DNA from: Oscarella lobularis
Taxonomy: Eukaryota > Porifera > Homoscleromorpha > Homosclerophorida > Oscarellidae
Length of the DNA: 64,000 nt
Direction: 5' to 3'
NCBI RefSeq assembly: GCF_947507565.1
Contig: NC_089187.1
Coordinates: 1,178,001-1,242,000, forward strand
Shown here: one piece after another, positions 11,539 through 22,300 of the stretch
Numbering within the stretch: position 1 is the first letter of the stretch
How the letters are laid out: each line of letters starts with the position of its first letter
Translations under genes and position numbers: made by a program
The notes under the pieces: model-generated
Seen by the model: only the letters and a program-made list of their open reading frames with translations
Databases searched by the model: none
Told to the model about the DNA's origin: nothing

Positions 11539-11639
11539 GCCACATTGCGAGGCAATGTCCGAGAGAGAGGCGGCAAGGAAACGGAGGGATCAAGGAACAC
11601 AAGGTTTCGGTTGTGAATGTGGAAAAGCGACGAGGCGAA

Positions 11640-12610
11640 GCAAACGGTCCGATCATCGCGTGCGCCGTCGTCGATCCGCTTATCGCGGTAGGAGAAATTG
11701 GCACGTCTCATGCTGCCTATCTGATTGATACCGGCGCAACTGTTGCTCGCGTTCGTTCGCTGACAAAAATGCGATGAAACCGGCGACCCCACGAAGTATA
11801 GTACGAGCTGCTGCAGGAGGACAGATTCCGATTGTCGGCTGCTGCGAAATGGTAGTGAAGATTGGTGAACTGGAAGCTAGACACGAGTTTTGGGTAACGA
11901 GCGCTCTTTTGGCGAACCCGATTATTGGACTTGATTTCATAAGGCCGCGCGGTGTAAAGATCAACACGGGGACGGGAGAGCTGTGGTGGAACGCCGGAAG
12001 GATCAGTTTGGAGTCGCCGACGCCGCCGAGAGAAGAGCTGATAGCAAAAGTGGATGGACGATTGCTGGAAAGCTTCGCCCGACAACTCGAAACGCTGCAA
12101 GAGACTGTGAACGAGGAGTTGCGCTCTAAAAAGAAGCTGGCCAAGCAGAGGAGTCGCTCTGATAAAGAATTTAAAGAGTTACGTTGCCGGTTGGAAGGAT
12201 TCAGAAAGGAGTCGGATAATCTAGCTAAGGCGGTGAAAGATCTCCATCTCCAACGCAGATATTGGAAAGCCATGCATGATGACGAAGTCAAAGTCCGGAA
12301 GAGTCTCGCGCAGTCAAGAGCAAGAGCGAAGAAAAAGTGCAGTGATGTCCAGAGAGAAATCGAGGACCTAAGAGCGTCGATGGAGCAGGCCGAACGAGCT
12401 CGTAAAGTGATCAAAGGCAATCGAAAGGACTTCGCCGAAGAATTGATAAAAAGGACGCCGAATGATTCGTCAGTCAAGAATCGAAAACCGAAGAGAGCCG
12501 CAGGCCAGGCATCTCGTCTCAAGTCGGACGTCGGATCAAAACGGGAATCGGCTGCAGTTGAGAGTCACGCAAAGGCATCTCCAAAGCGACACGCTAAAGG
12601 GATCAGCTGA
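11640..12610 (+). pseudogene. Retropepsin-like protease followed by an unusual coiled-coil domain
   Basis: AAYLIDTGATV (about 11716–11748) is the aspartic protease active site; after a frameshift near 11770 the frame continues with IIGLDFIRPRGVKI, the I-x-G-x-D-F flap-end block of retropepsins. From about 12060 to 12450 the frame becomes a long Lys/Glu/Arg-rich helix (KKLAKQRSRSDKEFKELRC, QREIEDLRASMEQAERARK) with heptad-like spacing, ending in a basic Ser-rich tail and TGA at 12608–12610. In an autonomous Gypsy element RT would start here; instead coiled-coil sequence, possibly captured or recruited from gag or a host gene, fills the place. Confidence 0.6.
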
Positions 12611-12643
12611 AAAGCCGGGCGAAGCGACGAAGAGAATTGCTGT

Positions 12644-13264
12644 TTGAAGGCCGAGCAAGAACTTAGCTGCGAGGGGCGAGTAAGTGACATTTCGGCATTC
12701 GAAGAGGGCGACGTTTACCTTTACGACCCGAGCGTGAAACGAGGCCAGGCCGAGAAGCTGTCGCGTCTGTGGAAGGAGCCGTTCGTCGTGGAGCGTGTCT
12801 ACGACGCCGTTGATGTGAGGATACGGCCGATTGGAGGCGGATTGGCGCAGGGCGTTCGGATGGATCGTTTGAAGCTGTGTGATCGCAGTTCGATGACGCT
12901 GCAGAGGGAAGAATCACGACGACAACGAGGGGACCCCGTCTCCGAATCCGAATACGATGAAGGCGAAGGCGACGGAACCCAAGGCGACTTCGAGGTTATC
13001 TTCGAGGAGCCGGAGGCGAGAACAACGGCACGAGAGCGACGACAGGATCCGTTAGTGGAACTGCAGGGAGACGAGCTGACTGATATCAACGATGAAGACG
13101 AAGATGAGGAGCTGGAAAGCGAGCCGGATTTCGAGGGAGAGCAAGAGGCAGGAGACGAAGAGGAAGCGGAGCGGGTCGTAGAAGCGAGACTGCGTCGAAA
13201 TGCTGGACCGCCAGCCAGGCTTCGTGATTACGTCGTCGACTTCGATAGGGACGACGAACAGTAA
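12644..13264 (+). pseudogene. Integrase C-terminal domain and acidic tail of the Gypsy derivative
   Basis: Same reading frame as the coiled-coil part, beyond one stop. It contains EGDVYLYDPSVKRGQAEKLS, LWKEPFVVERVYDAVDVRI, the SH3-like C-terminal domain of Ty3/Gypsy integrases, followed by a highly acidic linker and the typical closing block LRRNAGPPARLRDYVVDF. The zinc finger and DDE core are not present between protease and this tail. It may serve as a chromatin-binding tag on the chimaeric polyprotein. Confidence 0.65.
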
Positions 13265-13459
13265 GTATTATAGTACAGACGTAGGCGTAGAACGTGTGAC
13301 TGTGTGTGTGTGTGTTCGTATTTGTGATGTCTGTGAGCTGGGATTGTACGCTGAGCTGAGCTGTATGCTGAGGTGCCGGCGAGAAGCTGGATTGCTGGGG
13401 AGCTGTACGTATGCTGTGCTGAGATGCTGATGCTGTGGCGCAAGGGAAGCGCCAAACTT

Positions 13460-13648
13460 AGAAGGGAGGGATGTAGCAGTAGGGGGTGGGGGGGCAGTAG
13501 CTAATTAGGTAGAGGTAGCAAGACATTTGATTGGTAGTTAGGATAATTGGGACAGTCGTGTGAGAGCCGTTGAGCTATACGTGTGTCTGTGTGCAAGCAA
13601 GCTAGAATAAAGGGAGAAATCCGAAGCCGTCCCCCGAGCAGTATTACA
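13460..13648 (+). repeat. Polypurine tract and 3' LTR of the Gypsy derivative
   Basis: AGAAGGGAGGGA (13460–13471) precedes a 177-bp LTR starting TGTAGCAG and ending ATTACA at 13648. It includes a likely polyadenylation signal GAATAAAGG near 13605. The unit is about 85–90% similar by eye to 38906–39081. Confidence 0.7.
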
Positions 13649-13649
13649 G

Positions 13650-13929
13650 GTATAGGCGCAACCAAACCAAAATTTACATAAAAGCGCACGCGCGTTTATG
13701 AAGTAAGTGCATCAATTATTACTGCAAGTGCGGGGCGTACCTATATTTTGGAGCAATCCTGCAAAATCTATGTCCAACGTTTAGAGGCTGGTTAGGAAGT
13801 GAAGCTGACGGTTGACTCGGTGATATAAGGGGTAGTCTCTCGTGGCCATGCCCTTCTCCCTGTTTTTGTCGTTCGAATATGAAGTATCGTTGTTTTTAGA
13901 TGCTTCTTGTGATCCTTTGCGTTTGTTGT
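13650..13929. other. No gene recognised
   Basis: Flank of the LTR element; nothing supportable beyond short frames. Confidence 0.4.
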
Positions 13930-14400
13930 TCGTGTTCGGAGTGTGCTGCGTTGTCAGATAAGTTTGTTCTGTTTGTTTTTACTCTCGTTTTGCTTTCTTG
14001 TTTTTCTTTGTAGGTATAAGGTGTTTTGTTAGGTTGTTTGTTGTGACTGTGAGTGAGGGAGTTTTTTTGAATTTTGGTACGTTTGGGTGAGGAGAATTAG
14101 TTGGTTTTGATTTTTCATTCTTATTTTATATTGGCTGTTATTTCATCCGTTAATTATCATTTGTTTTTAGTGACTTTTTGTTTTCTTAAAGGCTTTTGTT
14201 TCCTATTATGTTGGCTGCCGATGTTTGGAGTTCTATTTCTAGCTCGTTCGTGTCAGAGTGTTTTCAAATTTGGAGTTCAATCCTTTTGGAAAGTGTTTGT
14301 AATGTTTTTATCCATTTAGTTTCTGTTTGTGTTAGGTCGTCTTTTGGAACTTGTTGGATTGGGGTGACTTTTAAATTGTGCCCGAAATTCAGTTTGTGTA
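13930..14400. repeat. T/G-rich dispersed repeat, copy 1
   Basis: About 450 bp starting at GTGTGCTGCGTTGTCAGATA align in order with 35345–35800 (for example CCTATTATGTT…GATGTTTGGAG, GTGTCAGAGTGTTT…CAAATTTGGA, ATGTTTTTATCCATTT). Both copies lie in the same orientation and are strongly T-rich on the plus strand. No coding potential was seen; may be the untranslated end of a retroelement read from the opposite strand. Confidence 0.6.
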
Positions 14401-14465
14401 GTTTTACATGCTGGTAGATGAGGTAGTTTTTATATTTTGCATGATTGGAAGCGAAGAAGCAGGAA

Positions 14466-15240
14466 CTACGTATCTGCAAACAGGACGCCGCTTTTGAAGA
14501 GGGTTAGTGGAGAGGGTAAGTTGAGAGGGTAAAGGTTAGGCGATTGGCGATGTTTGAAGACGCCGAGCAGCCGTGAATCGCATAACACAGAGTTAAGATT
14601 TCGAACTAGGTTTGCTCTTTTCGTCATGTCAGATTTATTTACGCTGATGTCTAAGGGTGGAAACCTATCGGTACTTTCGGGAGGAACTACTGCAATAAGA
14701 ACGTCGTAAGCATCAAGCGTTGACAAACTGTTTTTAGTGCACTGAGCTTTGAAACAGTCAAAAATAACCAGTGCAGGAAACTCCGGGCTGAGACCGAGCA
14801 CATGCCTCTGTTTTCAATGTATGGGAGCAGTAACCAATCTAAGTACGCTGCCATGGTCTTTTCATTTGACCAATGGTTCTCTGTAAATATAATGTGCCAG
14901 TCGGGGAAAGCTGCTGCCGGAAGGCATTTGGTGGATTTTCCTTGATAAATTAGTGTTGAAGGCAAGAAATCTCCTTTGATGGAAGCAGCAAAGCTGTGAA
15001 CTGTCTCTCATCATCAACCCCAGCGATTTCAACGCGCTTGGAGCCGTACACAGCACACGTCCAATTTAACACAGGAACATAGTGTATTGCTGTTTGATCC
15101 CAGTTGATGACCAGCTTTTATCATTTTTAATGCAGATTTAAATAGTGGAAAAGCTAATAGTTTTCTTCCAGGAGTCACTTGCAATAGTGTGTGCTTCAAT
15201 GCAATGTCCATTATTTTATATGTCTTCAGATCGATTTAAA
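14466..15240 (-). pseudogene. pogo-like DDE transposase relic, copy B
   Basis: In ordered but frameshifted segments this strand encodes LVINWDQTAIHYVP (first catalytic Asp), GSKRVEIAGVDDERQFTALL, LIYQGKSTKCLPAAAFPDWH, FTENHWSNEKTMAAYLDW, FPALVIFDCFKAQC (second catalytic Asp) and PPESTDRFPPLDISVNK (third acidic block). The N-terminal DNA-binding half is missing. It is the same family as the 2.7–3.9 kb copy and preserves the C-terminal core that copy A lacks. Frame changes near 14960 and 15060 mark it as dead. Confidence 0.8.
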
Positions 15241-15408
15241 AAATTAAAAAACTTACATTTATTCGAGAAATGAACTAAAAGCTGAAGTGGGAGGGCGTGG
15301 CTTTTTCCACCGGCTGTGGCACTATCTAAGCAGAGATGGAGAAGGAGAGGGATAAGTAACTCGCGCTATCACGTGACATTTCTCTGACGTCAGGTTTGAA
15401 GCCGGTCC

Positions 15409-16345
15409 ATGGAACGAGTTTGCGCAGCCCTAGAAAAACTCCTCAACGAGAAAGGCAGCTCTAATCCGTCGTTGCGACGTCGCAACATGAGAATCGCCAA
15501 TGATAAGGTTCTGCAGGCCTGTTCGGCCGAAGTCGACGTCAGAGCGGCTACAGCTTTTGTGTCCGCTATTGAAGACTGTTTTCATGCAGAGTTTAGACGG
15601 TCGACTTCAAATTTTGTGGACAAAGCGCAATCAAATTTTCACTGTAGGAGGATCACAGTCCTGCCGCCACTCTTTAGTCTGTCGCTGATGCAAAAAATCT
15701 TTGATGACGTTCTGCTAAAAAATCAATGAAGTTCGTTCGGAAATCCAGCCTAGTAGAGCAATTGAATCAGTTTCTGACACGTTGAGCATTGACGAGCAGA
15801 ATGCCGTTCGATATGCTGCTGGATATATACCGTTTAAGTTGCTTAGGCGGTATCAACGGGATTCATCTGAAAAGGCTCTGGCGTTTTGCAGTTGCCTTCG
15901 AGCGATGGAAGTTCCCGACGAAGAGGAGCTACTAGTCGGTCACATTCGATCCGATCATCATTATTCATTCTCTGACTACACAGCTTTATGGTTGGAGATG
16001 ATAAACCGTGGGACATTGTTTACGCTGTCAGTCATGTCATTTAAGTTTTTTATTACATTGAAATTAAAGTTCGGAGCCTTTTACCTGCTTATCTGAAGTC
16101 TCAGTCATCTACAAAAGATGAAATTGTCAGTGCTGTAATGAAAGACAACGACGTCAAGAAGCAGTGGGACTGCCTGTCAGCAGACATTGAGACATGGAAG
16201 AGTTGTCCACGTCACTATTGAGTGAGATTATTTGTCTCTGGGTAACTATGCGAGGATTTGCGATACGCTTCGCTTGGCTGGAGACGTACAAGCAGACAAA
16301 GCAGAAGACAACAAAGAAAACCAAAAGTTTAAGGAAATCTGTCGT
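15409..16345 (+). pseudogene. Accessory gene (ORF2) of the P-like transposon, truncated-copy version
   Basis: A frame from ATG 15409 (106 codons) is followed, after frame changes, by SIDEQNAVRYAAGYIPFKLL (15787 on), KQWDCLSADIETWKS and MRGFAIRFAWLETYKQTKQK. Each block aligns in order with the minus-strand gene at 57,924–58,880: shared features are N-x-(V/I)RYAAGY(V/I)P, (L/C)SAD(L/I)E and T-x-RGF-x-I…W-x-E-x-YK followed by a Lys/Ser tail. I recognise no described domain. The many frame breaks mark this copy as dead, but the preserved block order across two divergent copies shows the gene was a functional part of the element. Confidence 0.6.
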
Positions 16346-16439
16346 TGGACACGATTAGAACGGGTACGATTAGAACGCGTACAGACATCAAGTTGAATTC
16401 GTTGTTTAAGGATGTACTTTCAAAATTATGCATTTCGAC

Positions 16440-17200
16440 TGCGTGTACCGGCTCTTAGATACAGGTGTGTCGTCGACGGAATCGTCAGCAAACAATCGCC
16501 TTCGCCTGTTACTGTTGCCACGTACTGTATGATTGGCAAGGGATCCTTGTACTCTTAGAGAACCGAGGCAGACCTGTCGAGCATCTCTTTCACTGACGGA
16601 TTTGTATTTCGGCCTCCTGTTGTTCTTATCGTGCCAAAGTAGTTCTCTAGGCTGTCGTGGGAAAATCTCTCGCTTAGAATGAACAAATTGTCGGCATCTG
16701 GAAGCTCAAACAGGTGCCTCGTCAGGTCAATGAAGGATCGTACTACAAAGCGGTATTATTGAAAACTGTAGGTATAAAAGGTTTGCCGCACCTGTTATCC
16801 TCCATCCGGTTACAGTTTCGCGACTAAGAAACATTTTTGCTTTGTCTCCTTTTATTGGCCATTGATCCATTCCTCCCATTCATTCAGATAACCAAGAAAG
16901 GCTTCTTCCAACCACTGTGAGGGCAGTTGCAGAAATAGTTTAGGCCTGGCAAAATTTTGGAAATATGTGAGCTCACTTTTATACGCTCATCGTCAGGACT
17001 TCTATATCCATCCTCGACAATCTGGCTTGGTAGATTCCAGACTTCTGACATTCAGACAGTCGAATGCTCGATCAAACATTTCAATAAAGCGGATAGTTTC
17101 TTCGGCTCGCTCAATTTTAAAGTACTGCATTCCTTTAGCAGCCGTTTGACTCAAAACTTCAATATTATCTGCAATCAAAAATCTGTGGGCAATCTCATTA
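16440..17200 (-). pseudogene. P-type transposase C-terminal half (truncated copy)
   Basis: Minus-strand blocks in order: VLSQTAAKGMQYFKIERAEE, FDRAFDCLNVRS, WLEEAFLGYLNEWEEW, MFLSRETVTGWRIT, FILSERFSHDSLENYFGTIR, GGRNTNPSV and, after a frameshift, SLRVQGSLANHTVRGNSNRR. They align with the exons of the 54.7–59.0 kb transposase (VLSSSVAAAFQYYDLEE, WLKEDFLTYLDD, EKFSQDPLEAYFGKQR, LRAQGSAALDPVRGNS). The catalytic N-terminal half is absent. It converges on the accessory gene exactly as in the complete element. Confidence 0.7.
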
Positions 17201-17435
17201 ATGCAATACCTGTAAAAGATTTCGCTGCATCAAATATTTAGAGAAGGTCCTCTGTTTACGCGTTTGTGACATTAACATTTAAATATTTCTTTGTGCGTAT
17301 CATTCCCACAGACAGGTAGTTCGAGCAACATGCATTTTCATTTGCCAAATGCTTTCTTTGTCATGACGTTTACGAGTCATGAAAGCATGCACGAGCGTAC
17401 ATGTATTAGTAGACGATCAAAAAGATACGTAGTGT

Positions 17436-18383
17436 ATTACAGCATAGATAGAAAATGAGAGGGATAGGCAACTAGCCCGTGTCACGTGACTTATGTGAAG
17501 CAAGGTGTGTCTCGCTGACTATGGATGCCTTATCTATGTTGAAAGCAACTGTAGACGCTTTTCTAAATAAAGAAGTTTGTTCAACTTACTCTCCGCGTTA
17601 TTCAAGAGCCCTTCAACTTGCCAGAAGTGTTCGCGGATTTCTCGAAAGGTCGGATGATGTTCCTGCTGCGTATAGCATTGCAGTAGAAGGACTAGGCGCA
17701 GGCATAGATGGCGCAGGCATGGTTGCTGTAGACATAATAGTTGTAGATGTCTCTGGGTTGGATGATTTTGCAGTGCCCTTTTTATGAGTGAAGCGCAATC
17801 GGCGTCCCATTTCTACCCAATTCAGACCAAATTTATTAACAGATACTAACGACGCTATTGCAGTTCACTAGAGAAACACTCGAGGAAAAGAAAGAGCCGT
17901 TTGGTGATCACGAGAGAGGTACCATTTCTGGCTAGAAGGTCCCCCCAGTTTGGTTGTGCAGTCACGCCCACTCCGCGCTAAACACCCTAATTCGCAGACA
18001 AGTGCTCCACTAAACGGCTTCACAAGTAGCGCGTTCCATGACCCGTAGTCACAGCGTGACCTTACAACTTGTAGATGCGGCCTGGGATAATTAATGCATA
18101 CGTAGGAGGTCCCCCCGTTCTGCGCGTGGGATGACGTGAGCTTCCATGATACGCGCACGACTTTTTGGTCATACGAATGCATATTTCCATTTCCGATGTA
18201 CAATACTAACTTTTCGCTTTTCGACGAAAGACCTGAACCCTGTATTTCAAGACGAATTCGCGAAGTGCATACAGGATGTGTTGTCAAGGGCCGAGACACA
18301 CCTTGCTTCAGCTGAATGTACTGAAAAGTCACGTGACCGGGCTAGTTGCCTATCCCTCTCATTTTCTATCTGTATGATTACAG
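17436..18383. mobile_element. 934-bp non-autonomous P-like element (17443–18376) with 7-bp target duplication
   Basis: The ends are near-perfect inverted repeats: CATAGATAGAAAATGAGAGG at 17443 and, on the other strand from 18376, CATACAGATAGAAAATGAGAGG, both continuing through GGCAACTAGCCCG and TCACGTGACTT and later GAAGCAAGGTGTGTCTCG. A perfect 7-bp direct repeat ATTACAG flanks it (17436–17442, 18377–18383). The interior keeps a short plus-strand frame beginning ATGGATGCC at 17520 that looks like the start of the accessory gene (helical, YSPRYSRALQLARSVRGFL), but the rest is deleted. Confidence 0.8.
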
Positions 18384-18424
18384 ACATTACTTTCGTTCAC
18401 AGACGTCAAAGACACGCAAGGCAG

Positions 18425-20416
18425 TCAAACCTGACCAAAATAGTCAATGCTCTTGAATGACTCAGTGAGGGCTTCGCACATTCTCTCTTCGTCGTTGCCG
18501 TACTTCGATGGCAGCGTCAACGTAAGCGTACAAGTTGACGCAGTAGCGTGGGACGCTCTATCATTGAAATCAATGGTGCCCGACGAAGGGAATCCTAACG
18601 GCGGAATATTCCCGGACCCCGTGAAAAAAGCGAGAATGTCTTCAACAGTACACTGCGTTTTCTCGTAGTCATCTGCGACGTAAACGAATTCATACATTGT
18701 TTTCAGTTCATGTTAAAATTTATTCACCTTCGCAGTCTTGAGCGAACTTTTCAAAAAAGAAAAATGCTGACGTTTGTTTCTCCCACAAATCCTCATCTTC
18801 GTCCTTTGCGCAGTATTTGACATTACGCATGAGGGAGAGTAGTCTTTCTGAAACGCATTAGAATACTGACAGTGAAAAATGTTCACATATAGTTACCAGA
18901 AGTGAACTTGTACCTTTCTTCAAAAACAAAGAAAGGTCGAAGTAAGTTTGGATACTTCGTAATTATATTTAGCACGACCATTGCCTGTAGCCCTTCGCGG
19001 AACTGGTCAAGGGAGCTTTTGGCCTCAGCATAGCAGGCCAATCGCAATGCTTTAAGTATCTGCACTTCACGGCAGAGGATAATTGCCCCGGTGTACTCAC
19101 TTCTTGCTATGGTATCCAATGCTTCGTCGTCGTTGTCGAGCGCAGTCATGCTGCCGTTTCGGACAGCTGCAAGCACCTGAAATCATAACAAGACTATCAT
19201 CTTGTGATCACTGCCTGTAAGACTAAATGCACTTTTGCCATTGTTTCTCTAACAATAGGGTTTGGGATTTCGTCGTCTTCTGGGTTTATCTTTTCAACGT
19301 CTCCATGAATAATGTAATCATAGACCGATGGTGCCAGTAGCGGAAATCCGCTACCGCCTTGCGCCAAGCTCATGGCAAGCATCTTTCCAAAATTGAAGAA
19401 TTGCCTTCCCTAAGGTCATGTTACTGTGTTTATAAAAAGTTTTCCAATACCCTTCGCTCACTTACCAGTATGAATTGGCTATCATATCTTGGAACTTTCT
19501 TCGTCTCATCACCCCAGAAAAAAGTCGAGTTTCCTTTTTCAGAAAGTAGTCTCCAAAACTCTCGTCGGCAACCACCCGTGTCGACGGCCGCTTCGCCGAC
19601 AAAGACAACCTGCAAGTATAAGAGAATTATTGCCTAACACGTTTGTATGATTTTGTATCATTCCTTGATCTTTCGCAAAGGATCGAAGGACTTCCGTGAA
19701 CAGAAGACCAGTGCATCTTCCAGAAAATGATTCCTTCACACGCTGACACGAAGTAGTTGTTCTTCATTTGGGTCCGGGTCGTAGTCATCGGAATAGTTTG
19801 GATGAACTTGATATTCTAGAAATTTGATGACATCGCCAAGTGAGGTGAAGTTCCTATACACAGATTATATTGCCGCTGCCCTGTGTGCCTACAGAATGAT
19901 TACATTCTTATACATGTTAGTTGTGCTGCTTTCTTTTGGATTCTCAATTCTTTGCTGCCCTGGCGTATTTTCAATTTGTCTCTGTACATACAAGGTTTCA
20001 AAGAAGGCTTCATTGCAGATGCACCCTGCATAACAGGATAGTACCTCAACAATAGTTAGCGAAGCGTTCACAGCTCCTCCAAATGCCTCCAACAACGTCG
20101 CAAACTGGTCCATTTCGCAGACAGATATAAGCACGGCTGATGATCGCCTAAACTTCACGTCAATGGAATCGATGTTTGGCACATTGTCCTGCGCGCCGAT
20201 CCAAACAAGCAAGTCCTGACAGAGTGTCAATAAGGGAAATGCATGTAAACGCAGAAAACGTGATCGAGGCCGCACCTGCACTGTATGCCGCCTTCCCGAG
20301 AAGCGTCGCCGAATGACTTCTCCACTGAGAAGGCGTGCTTTCACGCCTACGCTGTCGTATTCGTCTTCATCTGGTTCGTCAGCAAGAAAAGAAGCCAAGG
20401 TGGCTTTGTGTGCCAT
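18425..20416 (-). pseudogene. HECT-domain E3 ubiquitin ligase (G2E3-like), eight exons, two lesions
   Basis: Model exons: 20416–20276, 20215–19992, 19853–19664, 19609–19466, 19409–19212, 19176–18914, 18843–18728, 18672–18425; they join in phase to 507 codons. The protein is essentially a HECT domain: N-lobe blocks EDALVFCSRKSFDP, VVFVGEAAVDTGGCRREF, GKMLAMSLAQGGSGFPLL, then LDQFREGLQAM, and C-lobe ILAFFTGSGNIPPLGFPS with the catalytic Cys in ATASTCTLTLTLP, ending FKSIDYFG. HECT ligases form a thioester with ubiquitin and transfer it to substrate. Two defects: an in-frame TGA at 19736–19738 where the family has Arg, and the donor of intron 3 reads GA instead of GT at 19663–19662. All other introns (35–138 nt) are GT–AG. 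Likely a recent pseudogene or a null allele. Confidence 0.8.
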
Positions 20417-20739
20417 AATCTGGTAAAAGGAACGTTACACGAATATTACTAAATTCTCATTGGTTTTCCGCGCAGACATCATGTGGCGTTTCATGTGCCG
20501 TTGCGACGTGATTTTCACTGTGTTGGCAAAAAGGCAACGTTATAAATTAGCATATATCCACGCTCTTTTCACCTTGCGTTAGACCGACTCAATTCGTGGT
20601 CGACGTCCCGACTGGCCTGTAACCCTCGCACTATAGGAAAAAACTGATAGCGGACCGGCTATCGAACACAACGTACGCCCGTTGGCAGGACCAACGCCGA
20701 AACACCCCGCGCCCATACCCTTACAGAAAAACCTAGCTC
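20417..20739. other. Upstream flank of the HECT gene
   Basis: No coding or repeat feature recognised; should contain the HECT promoter, but no clear TATA box was seen. Confidence 0.35.
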
Positions 20740-22300
20740 ACGGTCCGTTGCTCACGCGTCGACAGGCCGGAGGGGCGTTTCCCTGCTGCTGTGCCGGCTG
20801 CTGCTTGCACTCGCGGACCCTGTGCCCCTGCACGCATGCTTGTACAAACAATTTTGGTAGTGGCACCCGCTCCCCGCATAAATGTAAAGACGACACACCG
20901 AGCTCTTTCCGTTGCCTAGCGCGTTCTCGCCGTTCATCGAGCGCGGAGGCGGTCGCCGGTCCGATCCTGCGCGCAAGGCGCATTGAGCCGTAGTGTGACC
21001 GCCGTCGGAATTTGCGCAGTACGTGCATTTCTTCGGATTGGCGTTGTAGAGTTAATATGAGCGAACTGTGCAGGCTTGGACTAGACGATAGACGGGTCTG
21101 CCGCCGGAACTGCGCGTCGTACTGGCGCCATCAGTCGTTGCCGCAGCAAAGCGTCTCGCGTACAACGATCCGGAGGCACGTCATAATTTTCACCGCCCGT
21201 TCTGGGCAAAAATACAGCTTGACCGCCGCAAACGACGCGAATGCCTGCATCCACGCCGTGAGCAACGGCATTTGGCGCAGCTGCGGGCGCTACCACTGAA
21301 ACGGGCCCGCATCGCCCTCACGGCGAAGCAGTTCGGCGTTGTCGGCCAAAAGCTCAGCCAGATCCACAAACTGCTGCGAATGGATTTTGGCAACAACCCG
21401 CCCTGGCACAGGTGGCAGCGCAGGACCTATGAGAAACGCGGGTGAAGTCGTCCTCGGCTTCTTTGCTGCGGGTGTGAGAAACGCCGCCCAATCCCAGCCG
21501 TCACCTAGGGGACGTCTGCGTCGCGAGGCGGAGGCGTGACCAAAGGCAAATTAGGCAGGGTTCCCGCGAGAGGCGGAACTCCCAGTTTGACTCATGTCCC
21601 TGCTCTTTGCTGTGCAAGCGGCAGCTGCGCTTGTTGCTGTGTCGGCGCCTGCTGTGCCAGCACCTGCTGGTGTTGCTGCTGCTGCGCTTGCGGCACCTGC
21701 TGTGGTGCCAGCGGACGTTGCTGCGCCGGTTGTGGGATCGCAAAAACCGGTTGCTGCTGCGATTGCGGCAATGCTTAAAGCGGCGATCGGAGCCTGCGGG
21801 CTGCGTGTAGAGCGATAAAATGTAAGAGCCCAGACACGCACTGCAACCCGTGCGACGCACGAAAATTAAAGGAGCCGGCGGGTGGGAACGGGATGCATCA
21901 CTCGCACTTGCCGCACGTGACAGGAGCGCGACAAAACAAACGAAGGAGAAGGAAAACCGCTGGGACAGGAATGCAAACAAGAGGGGGCACGCTCCAGGAA
22001 TGCGTGCGTACCGCGTTCGCGAGCGGGAAATAACTTACCTGGCAGCTACTGGGCCAGCTGTTGCTCTACGGCTCGGGCGACCACCTCCTGTAGAGCCACA
22101 GGGCGAAGCACCGTCGCCGCCAACGCGCCGCCGCCGATGGTGGGCGCGATTCCCGCGTTACCTAGCGCCGTGGATGCGGGGACGGTGAACGCCGGCGGTT
22201 GGGGAGCTCCCGTCGTTGCGATGGGAGCCGTTGGAGCCCGCGGAGATGGCTGGAGCGACGCGCCCATTGCGGCGATCAGATCGGCGGCGCGCAAACGTCG
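20740..22300 (-). pseudogene. gag-like protein relic of a retroelement (DIRS/tyrosine-recombinase type suggested)
   Basis: On the minus strand an Ala/Gln/Pro-rich low-complexity N-terminus (22294–21550, CAG/GCT repeats) is followed by helical blocks (RVVAKIHSQQFVDLAELLAD, WMQAFASFAAVKLYFCPERA, WRQYDAQFRR), then a zinc knuckle CTYCANSDGGHTTAQC and a Cys/His cluster CRLYIYAGSGCHYQNCLYKH. This order (helical capsid-like part, YDxQFRR, knuckle, then a C-x-x-x-C-x-H finger) is what I associate with the first ORF of DIRS-like or related elements in cnidarians and sponges. Stops and frame changes interrupt it. No recombinase or RT lies next to it. Confidence 0.45.

Larger units (their letters stand above)
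10546..13648 (+). mobile_element. Non-autonomous Ty3/Gypsy-derived LTR retrotransposon lacking RT, RNaseH and integrase core
   Basis: Only the last ~10 bases of the 5' LTR (…GCATTACA, ending 10556) remain, followed by a primer-binding site. Then come gag with zinc knuckles, an aspartic protease, a coiled-coil segment, an integrase C-terminal tail, a purine tract and a 177-bp 3' LTR (13472–13648, TGTAGCAG…ATTACA). The ~2 kb that should encode RT, RNaseH and the integrase zinc finger and core are absent. A solo LTR of the same family is at 38906–39081. Confidence 0.75.
15325..17250. mobile_element. Truncated two-gene P-like transposon
   Basis: The left terminus (GGAGAGGGATAA followed by ATCACGTGACATT at 15340–15385) resembles the ends of the 17.4 kb and 54.7 kb elements. 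Inside are a plus-strand accessory gene and a convergent minus-strand P-type transposase relic. The right terminus is not found before the next element starts at 17443, so the 5' half of the transposase and the right end are deleted. Confidence 0.65.

Noticed and set aside
11680..12522. 280-codon minus ORF opposite the Gypsy polyprotein
   Set aside because: Ser/Leu/Phe-rich mirror of the coiled-coil coding strand.
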